64,000 nt of DNA, taken from positions 1 to 64,000 of the forward strand of contig JAJDZU010000011.1 of NCBI GenBank assembly GCA_022824495.1. Reading direction: 5' to 3'. The notes below the pieces were generated by a model, which searched no databases, had not been told where the DNA came from, and worked only from the letters and a program-made list of their open reading frames with translations. Below are positions 33,338-42,751 of this stretch, piece by piece; the stretch's first letter is position 1, and each line of letters starts with the position of its first letter. Both the position numbers and the translations under genes were made by a program. This DNA comes from Chloroflexota bacterium (GTDB taxonomy: Bacteria; Chloroflexota; UBA11872).

Positions 33338-35296
33338 TTACCGGGCGGTGTGCAGCCTGGTGTGCGGGTTTCTGGCCTGGAAGAAGTGCTGGACGTGGTC
33401 GAGGCGGTGGGTGAGAGGGGCCGGGGGGAGGGAGCGGAGTACGGTTTGGCCGTAGCGGCGACGGCGGAGGCGGCTGTCAAGGACGGCTACGACGCCGCGG
33501 TCGCTGGTGGAGCGGATGAGACGGCCGAAGCCCTGCTTGAGTAGGAGAGCGGCGCGAGGTAGGGCGAGTTCGGCGAACCAGTTGGCGCCCTGACTGCGCA
33601 GGTGGTCGGTGCGGGCGGCGACGACGGGGTCGTCGGGCACGGCAAACGGCAGGCGGGCGATGACGACGAGGCGGAGGGCATCGCCGCGGACGTCGACGCC
33701 TTCCCAGAAGGAGCGCAGACCGAAGAGGACGCCGTTGTTGGCTTCCCGGAAGCGTTGCAGGAGGTCGGCGGGAGCGGCGTCGCCCTGGCGGAAGCGGGGA
33801 TAGGGAAAGGCGTTGCGGGTTCGGCGCCAGGCGTCGTTCATGGCGCGGCGGCTGGTGAAGAGGAGGAACGCGCCGCCGCCGGAGGCGTCTACCAGATCGA
33901 TAAGGCGTTGGGCGAGGCCGGCGAGATAGGACTCGTCGTCGTGACCGGCGGTTGGAGGCGGCTGGAGGTCGGCGGGGGCGTAGATGAGGGCCTGGCGGCG
34001 GTAGTCGAAGGCGGGGTCGGTGATGAGCTCGGCGGCGCCGCCGAAGCCCAGGCGGGAGATGAGGTAGGCGAACGAGCGGTCGACGGTGAGGGTGGCGGAG
34101 GAGGCGATTACGGCGGGGCGATGGCGGGTGGCGCCGTGGATCAGACCGTCGACTTCGAGCGGGGCGGCGTGGGCCGTGAGCGAGCCGTCGCGGCCGCGCT
34201 CGGCGAAGTGGACCCAGGAAGGGTCGTCCAGGCGGAAGACGCGATCGGCGTCGGCGGCCAGTTCGTGGACGCGACGGGCGACCCAGGCGCGGGTGTCCGG
34301 GTCCGAAATCTCTTCGCAGGCTTCTAGCAGGGAATGGGCGGTTTCGGCGAGGGTGAGGCCGGGGCCGATTTCGTCGGTGATGGTGGTGCGGTTGAGGCCC
34401 ACGGTTCGGTTGAGGGCGGCGAAGGCGCGGGCGCTGGCGGCAACGACGGCGGACATGGCGCGGGTGTGCTCCGGGCCGAGGGAGTCGCGGACGCGGGGAG
34501 CGTTCATGATGCGGGCGGCGCGGCCGTCGTCCAGGTGGGCCGAGAATGAAGAGGTGGCGGCCTCGTCGAGCGTGTGGGCTTCGTCGAGGATGAGGACGCC
34601 GTCAGGCGGGAGGGGCATGCCGGCGGCCTCGCCTCCAGCGCCGCGGAGCTTGGCGTCGGCGAAGACGAGGTGGTGGTTGGTGACCACAACGTCGGCCTGT
34701 CCGGCGCGGGCGCGGGCTTTTTCGGCCCAGCACTCGCCGTGGAAGGGGCACAGGTTGCCTTCGCAGGTGTCGACGCCGCGGGTGAGGTTGGACATAACGT
34801 CGGGCGTTGCGTCGGCGCCGAGTTCGGCCATGTCGCCGGTGGCGGTGGTGGAGGCCCAGGCGCGGACCTTGGTCAGCCGTTCGCCGAGCAGGAGGTCGGG
34901 AGATTGGGCCTGTTCGTCGAGTGAGAGCAGGCACAGGTAGTTGGCGCGGCCCTTGAGGAGGGCGGTCTTGGGAGCGACGCCGGCCACGCGGGCGGCCAGC
35001 GGGAGGTCGTGTGTCCAGAGCTGGTCCTGGAGGGCCTTGGTGGAGGTGCTGACGATGGCGCGGTGTTTGGCCCGCAGCACCGGAACGAGGTAGGCGAGGG
35101 TCTTACCGGTGCCGGTGTCGGCTTCCACGACGCCGCGCCCGCCCTCATCGACGACGCCGTCGACGAACTCGGCCATCTGGATCTGGCAGGCGCGCGGCTC
35201 GTAGCCGGAGAGATGCTCGGCGAGGGGACCGCGTGGTCCGAAGAGCGCCCGCAGGTTGGCCGGCGCGCCGGGCGCCGGTGCGGGGCCGGCGGCTAT
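33338..35296 (-). CDS. DinG-like XPD-type ATP-dependent DNA helicase
   Basis: Superfamily 2 helicase with an Fe-S cluster. Walker A ADTGTGKTLAY, the DEAH box ILDEAHTLDEAATS, and the four Fe-S Cys (NYLC, then TCEGNLCPFHGEC) followed by VVTNHHLVFAD are seen, as are the late motifs SFWEGVDVRG and QGFGRLIRS. The exonuclease domain of some DinG proteins is absent. The start is a problem: the domain begins at LRALFGPRGPLAEHL, right after the stop of the PIG-L gene, and no ATG, GTG or TTG occurs between; the upstream in-frame extension is only an Arg/Pro-rich shadow of the PIG-L gene. The 5' limit given is therefore approximate. Confidence 0.88.
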   Translation of the reverse strand: MAAGPAPAPGAPANLRALFGPRGPLAEHLSGYEPRACQIQMAEFVDGVVDEGGRGVVEADTGTGKTLAYLVPVLRAKHRAIVSTSTKALQDQLWTHDLPLAARVAGVAPKTALLKGRANYLCLLSLDEQAQSPDLLLGERLTKVRAWASTTATGDMAELGADATPDVMSNLTRGVDTCEGNLCPFHGECWAEKARARAGQADVVVTNHHLVFADAKLRGAGGEAAGMPLPPDGVLILDEAHTLDEAATSSFSAHLDDGRAARIMNAPRVRDSLGPEHTRAMSAVVAASARAFAALNRTVGLNRTTITDEIGPGLTLAETAHSLLEACEEISDPDTRAWVARRVHELAADADRVFRLDDPSWVHFAERGRDGSLTAHAAPLEVDGLIHGATRHRPAVIASSATLTVDRSFAYLISRLGFGGAAELITDPAFDYRRQALIYAPADLQPPPTAGHDDESYLAGLAQRLIDLVDASGGGAFLLFTSRRAMNDAWRRTRNAFPYPRFRQGDAAPADLLQRFREANNGVLFGLRSFWEGVDVRGDALRLVVIARLPFAVPDDPVVAARTDHLRSQGANWFAELALPRAALLLKQGFGRLIRSTSDRGVVAVLDSRLRRRRYGQTVLRSLPPAPLTHRLDHVQHFFQARNPHTRLHTAR

Positions 35297-35994
35297 GGCA
35301 GCAGCCGGCGGGTTGGCAGGGGGCCCAGGCGCGGATCGCCGCGGAAGGCTTCGGCGAAGGCGACGCCGGCCTGGAGGCCGCGGTAGGCGGCCACGGTTTC
35401 GGCGGCCTCGCCGAGTTCGACGCTGTGGCTGGCGCGAGTTGCCGCGGCCAGGGAGACGTGGGCGTCGAGGGCGTGGTGCTTGGCGTCGAGGGTGTCGGAG
35501 ATGTCGACGAACTCGGAGGGGGTGAAGCCGGCGGTCCAGGCGCGTTCGTAGGCGAGGAGGGCGGGGGGCTCGGGCAGGGGGTCGCCTTCGCAAAGGACGT
35601 TGGGCGCGGCGGCCATTTCTATGGCGGCGCGGGCCAGGTCCCAGGCGCCCGCGGCATCGACGACGCCGCCAAGCGGAGCGGGGGCAAGGACGAGGTCGGG
35701 CTGACGGGCGCGGAAGATCTCGACGACCCTGACGCGGGTGACGGCGTCGGCCTGGACGGCGAAGTCGGAGTGGTCCATCCAGACGAGGTCAACGCCTAGG
35801 CGCTCGGCGGCGGTTTCGGCCTCGGCTCGGCGGCGGGTGGCCAGTTCGCGGGGCGGAACGCCGTCCAGGGCGGAGTTCCCGTTGGCGACGGTGACAATGG
35901 TCACGTCGTCGCCACGCTTGCGATGGCGCGCCAGGGTGCCGCCGACGGCGAACTCAGCGTCGCCGGGACGGGCGGCGAGGGTGATCACGCGCAA
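35293..35994 (-). CDS. PIG-L/LmbE-family protein with altered zinc motif
   Basis: A 233-residue Rossmann-like protein of the PIG-L N-deacetylase family (GlcNAc-type deacetylation in mycothiol, bacillithiol and glycolipid synthesis). The frame matches through IVTVANGN, LATRRRAEAETAAERLGV and the C-terminal AKHHALDAHVS. The signature AHPDD-x-E, whose His and Asp hold zinc, is replaced by ARPGDAE, so catalysis as usually understood is unlikely. The start is TTG at 35994 or GTG at 35988. It overlaps the beginning of the dinG-like gene, implying co-translation. Confidence 0.78.
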   Translation of the reverse strand: MRVITLAARPGDAEFAVGGTLARHRKRGDDVTIVTVANGNSALDGVPPRELATRRRAEAETAAERLGVDLVWMDHSDFAVQADAVTRVRVVEIFRARQPDLVLAPAPLGGVVDAAGAWDLARAAIEMAAAPNVLCEGDPLPEPPALLAYERAWTAGFTPSEFVDISDTLDAKHHALDAHVSLAAATRASHSVELGEAAETVAAYRGLQAGVAFAEAFRGDPRLGPLPTRRLLP

Positions 35995-36106
35995 CTGAGT
36001 GCCTCCAAGTGCTCTCGCGGGCTCCGAACGAGCTTCGAGTGTAGCGAGGAGCCACCGAGACTCAGCGCTGCGTCACAATGCGGGTGCAACCGATTGAGGT
36101 AATGGA

Positions 36107-37414
36107 ATGCCGCCAGAACGTGGCGCCGACCGTGGTTTCTTTGACGAGGCGCAAATTTACGTCCGGGCCGGGTCCGGTGGGGACGGGGTGTCGCACTTTC
36201 GGCGGGAGAAGTATGTGCCACGGGGAGGGCCGGACGGCGGGGACGGGGGGCGCGGGGGCGACGTGGTGTTGCGGGCGCGGGCGAACCTGCACGCGCTGAC
36301 GGCGTTCCGGTACAAACGACGGTTTATCGCCGCCAACGGCGGGAAGGGCGAGGGCAAGAAGCGGCACGGGGCCAACGGCGACAGCGTGACGGTGGACGTG
36401 CCGTGCGGGACGGTGGCATATGACGACCGGACCGGGGCGGTGCTGGCGGACCTGGTGGAGGAAGGCCAGACCGTGGTGGTTGCCGAGGGCGGCCGCGGCG
36501 GGCTTGGGAACGTGCATTTCAAGTCGGCGAGGTTTCAGACGCCGGAATTGGCCACGCGCGGTGGCGGCGGACAGGAACGGCAGGTGCGGCTGGAGCTGGA
36601 GTTGCTGGCGGACATCGGGCTGGTGGGGGCGCCGAACGCGGGGAAGTCGTCGTTGCTGGCAAGACTGAGTGCCGCGCGGCCCAAGGTGGCGCCCTATCCG
36701 TTCACGACGCTGGAGCCGGTGCTGGGGGTGGTGCAGGCGGGCGACTCGGGGGTGGTGTTTGCCGACTTGCCGGGACTCATCGAAGGGGCCAGCGGGGGCG
36801 CGGGGCTGGGGATCGCGTTTCTGCGTCACGTACGGCGGGCGCGGGTGCTGGTGCACGTGGTGGACGGATCGGGGCTGGAAGGGGATCCGTTCGAGGCCTT
36901 CCAGGCAATCGACGCGGAGTTGGGCGCCTTCAGCGAGGAATTGCTGAAGCGTCCGCGGATCGTGGCGTTCAACAAGATGGACCTGCTGGAAGCGCGGGAG
37001 CTGTGGCCGGATTTCGAGGCGCTGGTTTTGGCGGAGGGTTTCGAGGCGGTGGCGGTGTCGGCGGCGAGCGGAGTCGGGCTGCGGGAGCTGGTGGGTCGAA
37101 CGGTGGGGATGCTGGCGGAGGCGCCGCCGGCGCCACGGCCGGAGCCCGAGGAGACGGCCGTGCTGCGTCCGACGCCGGTGGACGAGCCGGCGCAGCTGTT
37201 CCGCAGGTCCGACGGCACCTACGTGGTGCGTGACGCGCGGCTGGAGGGCCTGGCGCGCAAGCTGAATTTCGATACGCCGGACGCGGCGGACTACTTCCAG
37301 CGTCAACTCGACCGCCGCGGGGTGACGGAACGGCTGGAGCGGGCCGGGACCGTGGCGGGCGACACGGTGGTGGTGGGCGAACTGGAGTTCGAGTGGATGG
37401 GTCCGGGGCTGTGA
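36107..37414 (+). CDS. obg: Obg/CgtA GTPase
   Basis: Ribosome-associated GTPase for 50S maturation and stress control. The Gly-rich Obg fold is at the N-terminus (FFDEAQIYVRAGSGGDGVSHFRREKYVPRGGPDGGDGGRGG); the G domain has G1 GAPNAGKSS, switch region YPFTTLEPVLG, G3 DLPGLIEGA and G4 FNKMDL; the C-terminal 75 residues are an OCT domain ending AGDTVVVGELEFEW, present in only some phyla. 435 residues, normal. Divergent from the PIG-L gene. Confidence 0.95.
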   Translation: MPPERGADRGFFDEAQIYVRAGSGGDGVSHFRREKYVPRGGPDGGDGGRGGDVVLRARANLHALTAFRYKRRFIAANGGKGEGKKRHGANGDSVTVDVPCGTVAYDDRTGAVLADLVEEGQTVVVAEGGRGGLGNVHFKSARFQTPELATRGGGGQERQVRLELELLADIGLVGAPNAGKSSLLARLSAARPKVAPYPFTTLEPVLGVVQAGDSGVVFADLPGLIEGASGGAGLGIAFLRHVRRARVLVHVVDGSGLEGDPFEAFQAIDAELGAFSEELLKRPRIVAFNKMDLLEARELWPDFEALVLAEGFEAVAVSAASGVGLRELVGRTVGMLAEAPPAPRPEPEETAVLRPTPVDEPAQLFRRSDGTYVVRDARLEGLARKLNFDTPDAADYFQRQLDRRGVTERLERAGTVAGDTVVVGELEFEWMGPGL

Positions 37415-37487
37415 TAGGTTTTTCCCGAGTGACCATGCGATATGCCAGCTGCGAGACGCCTCGCGCCACACGCACCGCCACTATCTA

Positions 37488-37538
37488 GCCCCTGCCGCGC
37501 GCCGGCGGGGGCCGAACCCGCGCAGAGTTCGCGGGTTT
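37488..37538 (+). promoter_or_regulatory. Tandem hairpins in the thrS leader
   Basis: Two consecutive stem-loops lie 47-97 bases before the thrS start. The first pairs GCCCCTGCCG with CGGCGGGGGC (one G-U). The second pairs GAACCCGCG with CGCGGGTTT across a seven-base loop and ends in TTT. The layout recalls an attenuator or a translational operator. The T-box consensus (GGTGGNACCGCG) is not present. Confidence 0.45.
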
Positions 37539-37584
37539 CCTCAGATAACGACTTTCCTTCCTCTTTCCGCGTGGAGCGCCTGCC

Positions 37585-39378
37585 ATGAATGACGACCAGA
37601 CGTACGACCGCCTCTATCGCGTGCGGCACTCGGCCGCGCACGTGCTGGCCACGGCGATGCTGGACCTGTTCCCGGATGCCCAGATGGGGATCGGACCGCC
37701 GACCGACGACGGGTTCTACTACGACTTCGAGCTGCCGCGCGCGCTGACGCCGGACGACCTGAAGGCGCTGCAGAAGCTGATGCTGAAGCACAAGAAGGCG
37801 AACTATCCGTTCGAGTACTCCGAGCACGACCGCGACGCGGCACTGGCCTACTTCAAGGAAACCGACCAGCCGTTCAAGGTCGAGTTGATCAACGACCTGC
37901 CGGACGACGAGACGATCAGCTACTACACGTCGGGGCCGTTCGTGGATCTCTGCCGCGGTCCGCACGTGGACAGCACGGGCCAAATCGGGGCGTTCAAGCT
38001 GCTGTCGATTGCCGGGGCCTACTGGCGGGGCGACGAGAAGCGGGCGCAGTTGCAGCGGGTCTACGGCACGGCCTTCGAGACGAAGGCGGAGCTTGCCGCG
38101 CACCTGAAGCGACTGGAAGAAGCGAAGCGCCGCGACCACCGCACGCTGGCGCGGGACCTGGACCTGTTCTCAATCAACCCGGAGATCGGCGCCGGGCTGG
38201 TGCTGTGGCACGCCAAGGGCTCGCTGTTGCGGGAACTGCTGGAGACGTTCTGGCGGGAGGAACACCGGCGGCGCGGCTACGACATGGTCTATTCGCCGCA
38301 CATCGGACGGCGCGAGCTGTGGGAGACCAGCGGGCACACGCAGTGGTTTTCCGAGGGGCTGTTCCCGGAGATGGAGCTGGAGCACCAGACGTTCATCAAC
38401 AAACCGATGAACTGCCCGTTCCACGTCAAGATCTTCGATTCGCAGACGCGCAGCTACCGCGACCTGCCGCTGCGATACGGGGAACTTGGGACCGTCTACC
38501 GGTTCGAGCGATCAGGCACGTTGCACGGGGCGCTGCGGGTTCGCGGGCTGACGCAGGACGACGCCCACATCTTTTGCCGCCGCGACCAGTTCACGGACGA
38601 GGTGGCGGGGGCGCTGGACCTGGCCAAGTTCATCTACGAGACGTTCGGTTTCAGCGAGTACATCGTGGAACTCAGCGTGCGCGACGCCTCCGGCTCCGAG
38701 AAGTACGCGGGCGACGACGACCTGTGGGAACTGGCCGAGCAAGGGCTGGTGGAGGCCCTGGAGCGGCACGAGATGGCCTATACGCGCGTGGAGGGCGAAG
38801 CCGCCTTCTACGGGCCCAAGATCGACATCCAGGTGGCGGACGCCATAGGGCGCCGCTGGCAGCTGACGACGGTGCAGGTGGACTTCAACCTGCCGGAACG
38901 CTTCGATATCACCTACGAGGATCAGGACGGTTCGCGCCAGCGGCCGGTGATGGTGCACCGGGCCATCTTCGGGGCGATGGAGCGATTCGTGGCGGTGCTG
39001 ATCGAGCACTTCGCGGGGGCGTTCCCGGTCTGGCTGGCGCCGGTGCAGGTGGCGGTGATTCCGATCGCCGACCGTCACGCCGACTATTGCGAAGCCGTGG
39101 CCGAACGGCTGCGAGAGGCCGGATTACGGGTGCAGGTGGACTCTCGCGCCGAGAGGATGAACCGGAAGATCCGCGACGCGCAGTTGCAGAAGACGCCGTA
39201 CATGCTGATCGCGGGGGACCGCGACATCAAGGCCGAAAAAGTCTCGGTGCGGTTGCGGACGGAGGAGGACCTGGGGGCGATGACGGTCGACGACTTCCTG
39301 GCGGGCGTGCTCCCCGCGGTGGAATCCCGCGCCCCGCACGACCTGGGTTTGGGCAGCGCGAGCGCCGGTAGTGGCTGA
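37585..39378 (+). CDS. thrS: Threonyl-tRNA synthetase without TGS domain
   Basis: Charges tRNA-Thr. The protein opens directly in the N2 editing-type domain (RHSAAHVLATAMLDLFP, GIGPPTDDGFYYDFELP) and lacks the N-terminal TGS domain of about 60 residues seen in E. coli ThrRS. Editing residues HxxxH (RHSAAH) and the later Cys/His (LCRGPHVDSTG) are present. Class II motif 2 (YRFERSGTLHGALRVRGLTQDDAHIFC), the zinc ligands and motif 3 (HRAIFGAMERF) are intact; the anticodon-binding domain ends it. At 597 residues it is short for the family. The ATG at 37585 is the only good start. Confidence 0.93.
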   Translation: MNDDQTYDRLYRVRHSAAHVLATAMLDLFPDAQMGIGPPTDDGFYYDFELPRALTPDDLKALQKLMLKHKKANYPFEYSEHDRDAALAYFKETDQPFKVELINDLPDDETISYYTSGPFVDLCRGPHVDSTGQIGAFKLLSIAGAYWRGDEKRAQLQRVYGTAFETKAELAAHLKRLEEAKRRDHRTLARDLDLFSINPEIGAGLVLWHAKGSLLRELLETFWREEHRRRGYDMVYSPHIGRRELWETSGHTQWFSEGLFPEMELEHQTFINKPMNCPFHVKIFDSQTRSYRDLPLRYGELGTVYRFERSGTLHGALRVRGLTQDDAHIFCRRDQFTDEVAGALDLAKFIYETFGFSEYIVELSVRDASGSEKYAGDDDLWELAEQGLVEALERHEMAYTRVEGEAAFYGPKIDIQVADAIGRRWQLTTVQVDFNLPERFDITYEDQDGSRQRPVMVHRAIFGAMERFVAVLIEHFAGAFPVWLAPVQVAVIPIADRHADYCEAVAERLREAGLRVQVDSRAERMNRKIRDAQLQKTPYMLIAGDRDIKAEKVSVRLRTEEDLGAMTVDDFLAGVLPAVESRAPHDLGLGSASAGSG

Positions 39379-39500
39379 GTGATCAACGCAAGATTAACCG
39401 CGGGCCCTCGTTCGCAAACTCGAAGGCCTGCGGCGGGTCAATTCGCGCGCCGCGCCGCTAGGATTGCGTGGATCTCGACGTGACCAACAGGACCTCCCCG

Positions 39501-40274
39501 ATGTCGCCAGTCAGCTACGACTTCAGCGGTTCGTCAGTGCTTATCACCGGGGGCACGCAGGGCATCGGGTTGGCGGTGGCGGAGGCCTACGCGCGGACCG
39601 GGGCCAACTTGGCCATCTGCGCGCGGACCGAAGGGGACGTGGCGGAGGGGGTGGAGGCGCTGGACGAGTTGGGGTTCGGTGCGGTCTGCGGAGTCACCGC
39701 GGACCTGGCCGAGCCGGACGACGTGGGCCGGCTGTTCGACGAAGTGGTAGCGAACCTCGGCGCGCCGGACATCCTGGTGAACAACGCGGCGGCGCAAGGG
39801 AACTTTCCGTTTCCGGAAATGGACAGCGAGCGCTGGCGCTGGATGGCGCAGGTGAACCTGGAGGCGCCGTTCGAACTGTCGCGACGCTTCGTGCTGGCGC
39901 GCGGGGAATCCGGCGGAGCCATTGTCAACGTGGTGACCAACCAGGTGATTCGACACGCCAGGGGGCGCGTGGGCTACGGGTCCACGAAAGTCGGCCTGGT
40001 GGGGTTGACCCGCACGATGGCGTTGGAACTGGCGCATTGCGGCATCCGGGTGAACGCCGTGGCGCCCGGTTTTGTGGACGTTCCGCGGATCTACCGCGAG
40101 TTCGACGATGTGGACGACCGGCTGGCGGCGATGCCGTCGGGACGATTCGTGACACCGGACGAAGTCGCACAGGCGATCCTCTTCCTGTCGTCCGAGGCGG
40201 CGTCCGCGATCAGCGGCGTGGTGCTGGCGGTGGACGGCGGGCACGCGCTGGACGGCACCTGGGTCCGCGAGTGA
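39501..40274 (+). CDS. Short-chain dehydrogenase/reductase
   Basis: Classical SDR oxidoreductase of 257 residues. Cofactor motif TGGTQGIG, then NNAAAQGNF and the active-site YGSTK; the usual catalytic Ser, 13 residues before the Tyr, is Thr here (NVVTNQ). It ends VVLAVDGGHALDGTW, as in 3-oxoacyl-ACP reductase-like and sugar/alcohol dehydrogenases. The ATG at 39501 is chosen; the GTG at 39468 would add 11 residues. Substrate unknown. Located between thrS and surE on the same strand. Confidence 0.85.
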   Translation: MSPVSYDFSGSSVLITGGTQGIGLAVAEAYARTGANLAICARTEGDVAEGVEALDELGFGAVCGVTADLAEPDDVGRLFDEVVANLGAPDILVNNAAAQGNFPFPEMDSERWRWMAQVNLEAPFELSRRFVLARGESGGAIVNVVTNQVIRHARGRVGYGSTKVGLVGLTRTMALELAHCGIRVNAVAPGFVDVPRIYREFDDVDDRLAAMPSGRFVTPDEVAQAILFLSSEAASAISGVVLAVDGGHALDGTWVRE

Positions 40275-40382
40275 GGTGCTCCGCACCTCTGCTATGGGCG
40301 CTTCGGATAGCGTCCAATCACCGTCTGATTTGAACCTCTATACTTCCGACCTTTTTTCAGGCCATTGGCCGTGGATGTACAA

Positions 40383-41174
40383 ATGAATTTTGTCGTAGCC
40401 AACGACGACGGCATCGAGGAGCCGGGGATTTGGGCCCTGGCGCGGGAGCTTTCGCAGCTGGGGCAGGTGGCGTTGTATGCGCCGACCCGCAACTACAGCG
40501 GCGCGGGGATGTCCATCACGCTGCAGCGGGAGATCCGGCTGGACCGCGCCGGGCCGCCGCCGGACGTTGACCTGGACGTTCCGGCCTACACGCTGGACGC
40601 GCCGCCGGCCTCGCTGGCGACCATCGGGGCAGCCCATGCTTTCGAAGGGCAGACGGATGCGCTGGTCTCCGGAATCAATCCGGGCTGGAATCCCGGCGAG
40701 GAGCCGTACAAGATTTCGGGGACCGCGGGCGCGGCGCGCGTGGCGGTGGAGCGCGGATTGCTGGGGGTGGCGGTATCAGCCGAGTACTTCGCCGCCGCCG
40801 GCCAGTATGCGGATATCGCCGCCGCGACGCGGCGGCTGATAGAGGCCATCCGCGCGGAGTTCGATCCGTTGCCCAACGTGCTTGTGAACGTGAACGTGCC
40901 GGTGGAATTCGGGAAGGATACGCCGGTGCAGTTGACTCGACCCAGCGTCCTGACGCTGTTTCGCGACAGCACGCTCGGCGACTGCAAGGCCGACGACGAT
41001 GGCGTCAACGTGCGGGTGACGTTTGGGGACTACTTTGACGAACCGCCGACGCCGGGCGACGAGATGCACGCCCTGGCGGAGGGCGCCGTGTCGATCAGCG
41101 TCACGGGTCTGAAGCCCGGTGACATCGTGCTTGATGGGCCGTGGCCGGACATCGTCCGAAACTTCAGGGCCTGA
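40383..41174 (+). CDS. surE: SurE-family 5'/3'-nucleotidase
   Basis: Metal-dependent phosphatase acting on nucleoside 5'- and 3'-monophosphates. The acid pair NDDGIEEPG at the N-terminus binds the metal; ALYAPTRNYSGAGMSIT and LVSGINPGWNPGEE (metal Asn) and YKISGTAGAARVA complete the active site. SGTVGAA in the family corresponds to SGTAGAA. The ATG at 40383 places NDDG at the usual position; a GTG at 40365 would add six residues. Length 263. Confidence 0.9.
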   Translation: MNFVVANDDGIEEPGIWALARELSQLGQVALYAPTRNYSGAGMSITLQREIRLDRAGPPPDVDLDVPAYTLDAPPASLATIGAAHAFEGQTDALVSGINPGWNPGEEPYKISGTAGAARVAVERGLLGVAVSAEYFAAAGQYADIAAATRRLIEAIRAEFDPLPNVLVNVNVPVEFGKDTPVQLTRPSVLTLFRDSTLGDCKADDDGVNVRVTFGDYFDEPPTPGDEMHALAEGAVSISVTGLKPGDIVLDGPWPDIVRNFRA

Positions 41175-41202
41175 GCGGCCGCCAACAGGAGATGCTAAGT
41201 CA

Positions 41203-42714
41203 ATGAGCGTTCAATCCGACTTGGGCGACCTGAAGTCTCGATTGCGCGAGGCGCGGGATATCTCGTCTTCGGCGGCGGTGCTGTATTGGGACCAGTCCAC
41301 CTACATGCCGACGGGCGGCGCGGCGGGGCGTGGGCGGCAGCTGGCGGTGCTGAGCCGGCTGGCGCATGAGAGCGCGACGGATCCGGAGATCGGACGGTTG
41401 CTGGACCGGCTGGGGCCGTATGCGGAGTCGTTGCCGCCGGAGCATGACGATGCCGCGCTGATTCGAGTGGCGCGTCATGACTACGAGCGGGTGACGCGCG
41501 TGCCGGCCGAGTACAGCGAGCGTGCGGCGAAGCATGCCTCGGCCACCTACGCCGCCTGGGTGGAGGCGCGGCCGAAGAACGACTTCGCGACGCTGCGTCC
41601 CATGCTGGAGACGACGCTGGACCTGAGCCGCGAGTACGCCGGGTTTTTTCCCGGCTACGAGCACATTGCCGATCCGCTGATCGACGACGCCGACGAGGGC
41701 ATGACGGTGGCTCGGATCCGGCCCGTGTTCGACGAATTGCGGGAAGGGCTGACGCCGCTGGTGGCGCGGATTGCGGCTGCCGACCAGGTGGACGACGGGC
41801 CGGTGCGCAAGCACTTTCCGCAGGCGCAGCAGTCGCGGTTCGCGGACAAGGTGATCCGGTCGATCGGGTTCGACTTCGAGCGTGGGCGGCTGGATCCGAC
41901 GGCGCATCCGTTCATGACGCGGTTCGGTCACGGCGACACGCGAATCACCACGCGTACGAACGAGAACTTCCTGGCCGAACAGCTCTTCAGCACCATCCAC
42001 GAAGCCGGGCACGCGCTGTACGAGCAGGGCACGAGGGTGGAGGACGACGGGCTGCCGCTGGGGAGCGGGACTTCGGCCGGGGTGCACGAGAGCCAGTCGA
42101 GGCTCTGGGAGAACATCGTGGGGCGCAGCCTGGGGTTCTGGTCCCACTGGTATCCGACGCTGCAGGAGGAGTTCCCCGAGCAGCTGGACAGCGTGGACCT
42201 GCGAGACTTCTACGCGGCCGTGAACCGGGTGGAGCCGTCGCTGATCCGGACCGACGCGGACGAGGTGACTTACAACCTGCACGTGATGATTCGGTTCGAC
42301 CTGGAGCTGCAACTGCTGGAGGGCGAACTGGCGGTGGCGGATCTGCCGGAGGCCTGGCACGCGCGCTACCAGTCGGACCTGGGCGTGCGCGCGCCGGACG
42401 ACCGCGACGGGGTGTTGCAAGACGTGCACTGGTACGCCGGGAGCATTGGCGGGGCGTTCCAGTGCTACACGCTGGGGAATATCATTGGGGCGCAGCTGTA
42501 CGAGTCGGCGCTGCGCGAGCTTCCGGATATTCCGGAGCAGATTGCGAGCGGGGATGCATCGTCGCTGCTGGAGTGGATGACGACGAACGTGTACCGCGTG
42601 GGACGCCGGCTCACGCCGGATCAGTTGATCGAGCGGACCTGCGGCGGGCCGCTGGACGCGCAGCCGCTGTTGCGGCGGCTGACGGCGAAGTTCGAGGACA
42701 TCTACGCCCTCTGA
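41203..42714 (+). CDS. M32-family metallocarboxypeptidase (Taq type)
   Basis: Zinc carboxypeptidase with a closed all-helical fold, releasing C-terminal residues. The zinc motif HEAGH is in FSTIHEAGHALYEQG with the downstream HESQSRLWEN giving the third ligand Glu; DVRITTRTNE-like region reads DTRITTRTNEN; the C-terminal IGGAFQCYTLGNIIGAQL is typical for M32. The start at 41203 is supported by an AGGAG site at 41185-41190. 503 residues, as normal. Confidence 0.93.
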   Translation: MSVQSDLGDLKSRLREARDISSSAAVLYWDQSTYMPTGGAAGRGRQLAVLSRLAHESATDPEIGRLLDRLGPYAESLPPEHDDAALIRVARHDYERVTRVPAEYSERAAKHASATYAAWVEARPKNDFATLRPMLETTLDLSREYAGFFPGYEHIADPLIDDADEGMTVARIRPVFDELREGLTPLVARIAAADQVDDGPVRKHFPQAQQSRFADKVIRSIGFDFERGRLDPTAHPFMTRFGHGDTRITTRTNENFLAEQLFSTIHEAGHALYEQGTRVEDDGLPLGSGTSAGVHESQSRLWENIVGRSLGFWSHWYPTLQEEFPEQLDSVDLRDFYAAVNRVEPSLIRTDADEVTYNLHVMIRFDLELQLLEGELAVADLPEAWHARYQSDLGVRAPDDRDGVLQDVHWYAGSIGGAFQCYTLGNIIGAQLYESALRELPDIPEQIASGDASSLLEWMTTNVYRVGRRLTPDQLIERTCGGPLDAQPLLRRLTAKFEDIYAL

Positions 42715-42751
42715 TCCGGGACGTCGGGCTCCGGCGGCCCGCGGGGGTGAC

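Noticed and set aside
36062-37471. 469-codon minus-strand open frame opposite obg
   Set aside because: Composition is His/Arg/Pro-rich shadow; obg on the plus strand has all family motifs.
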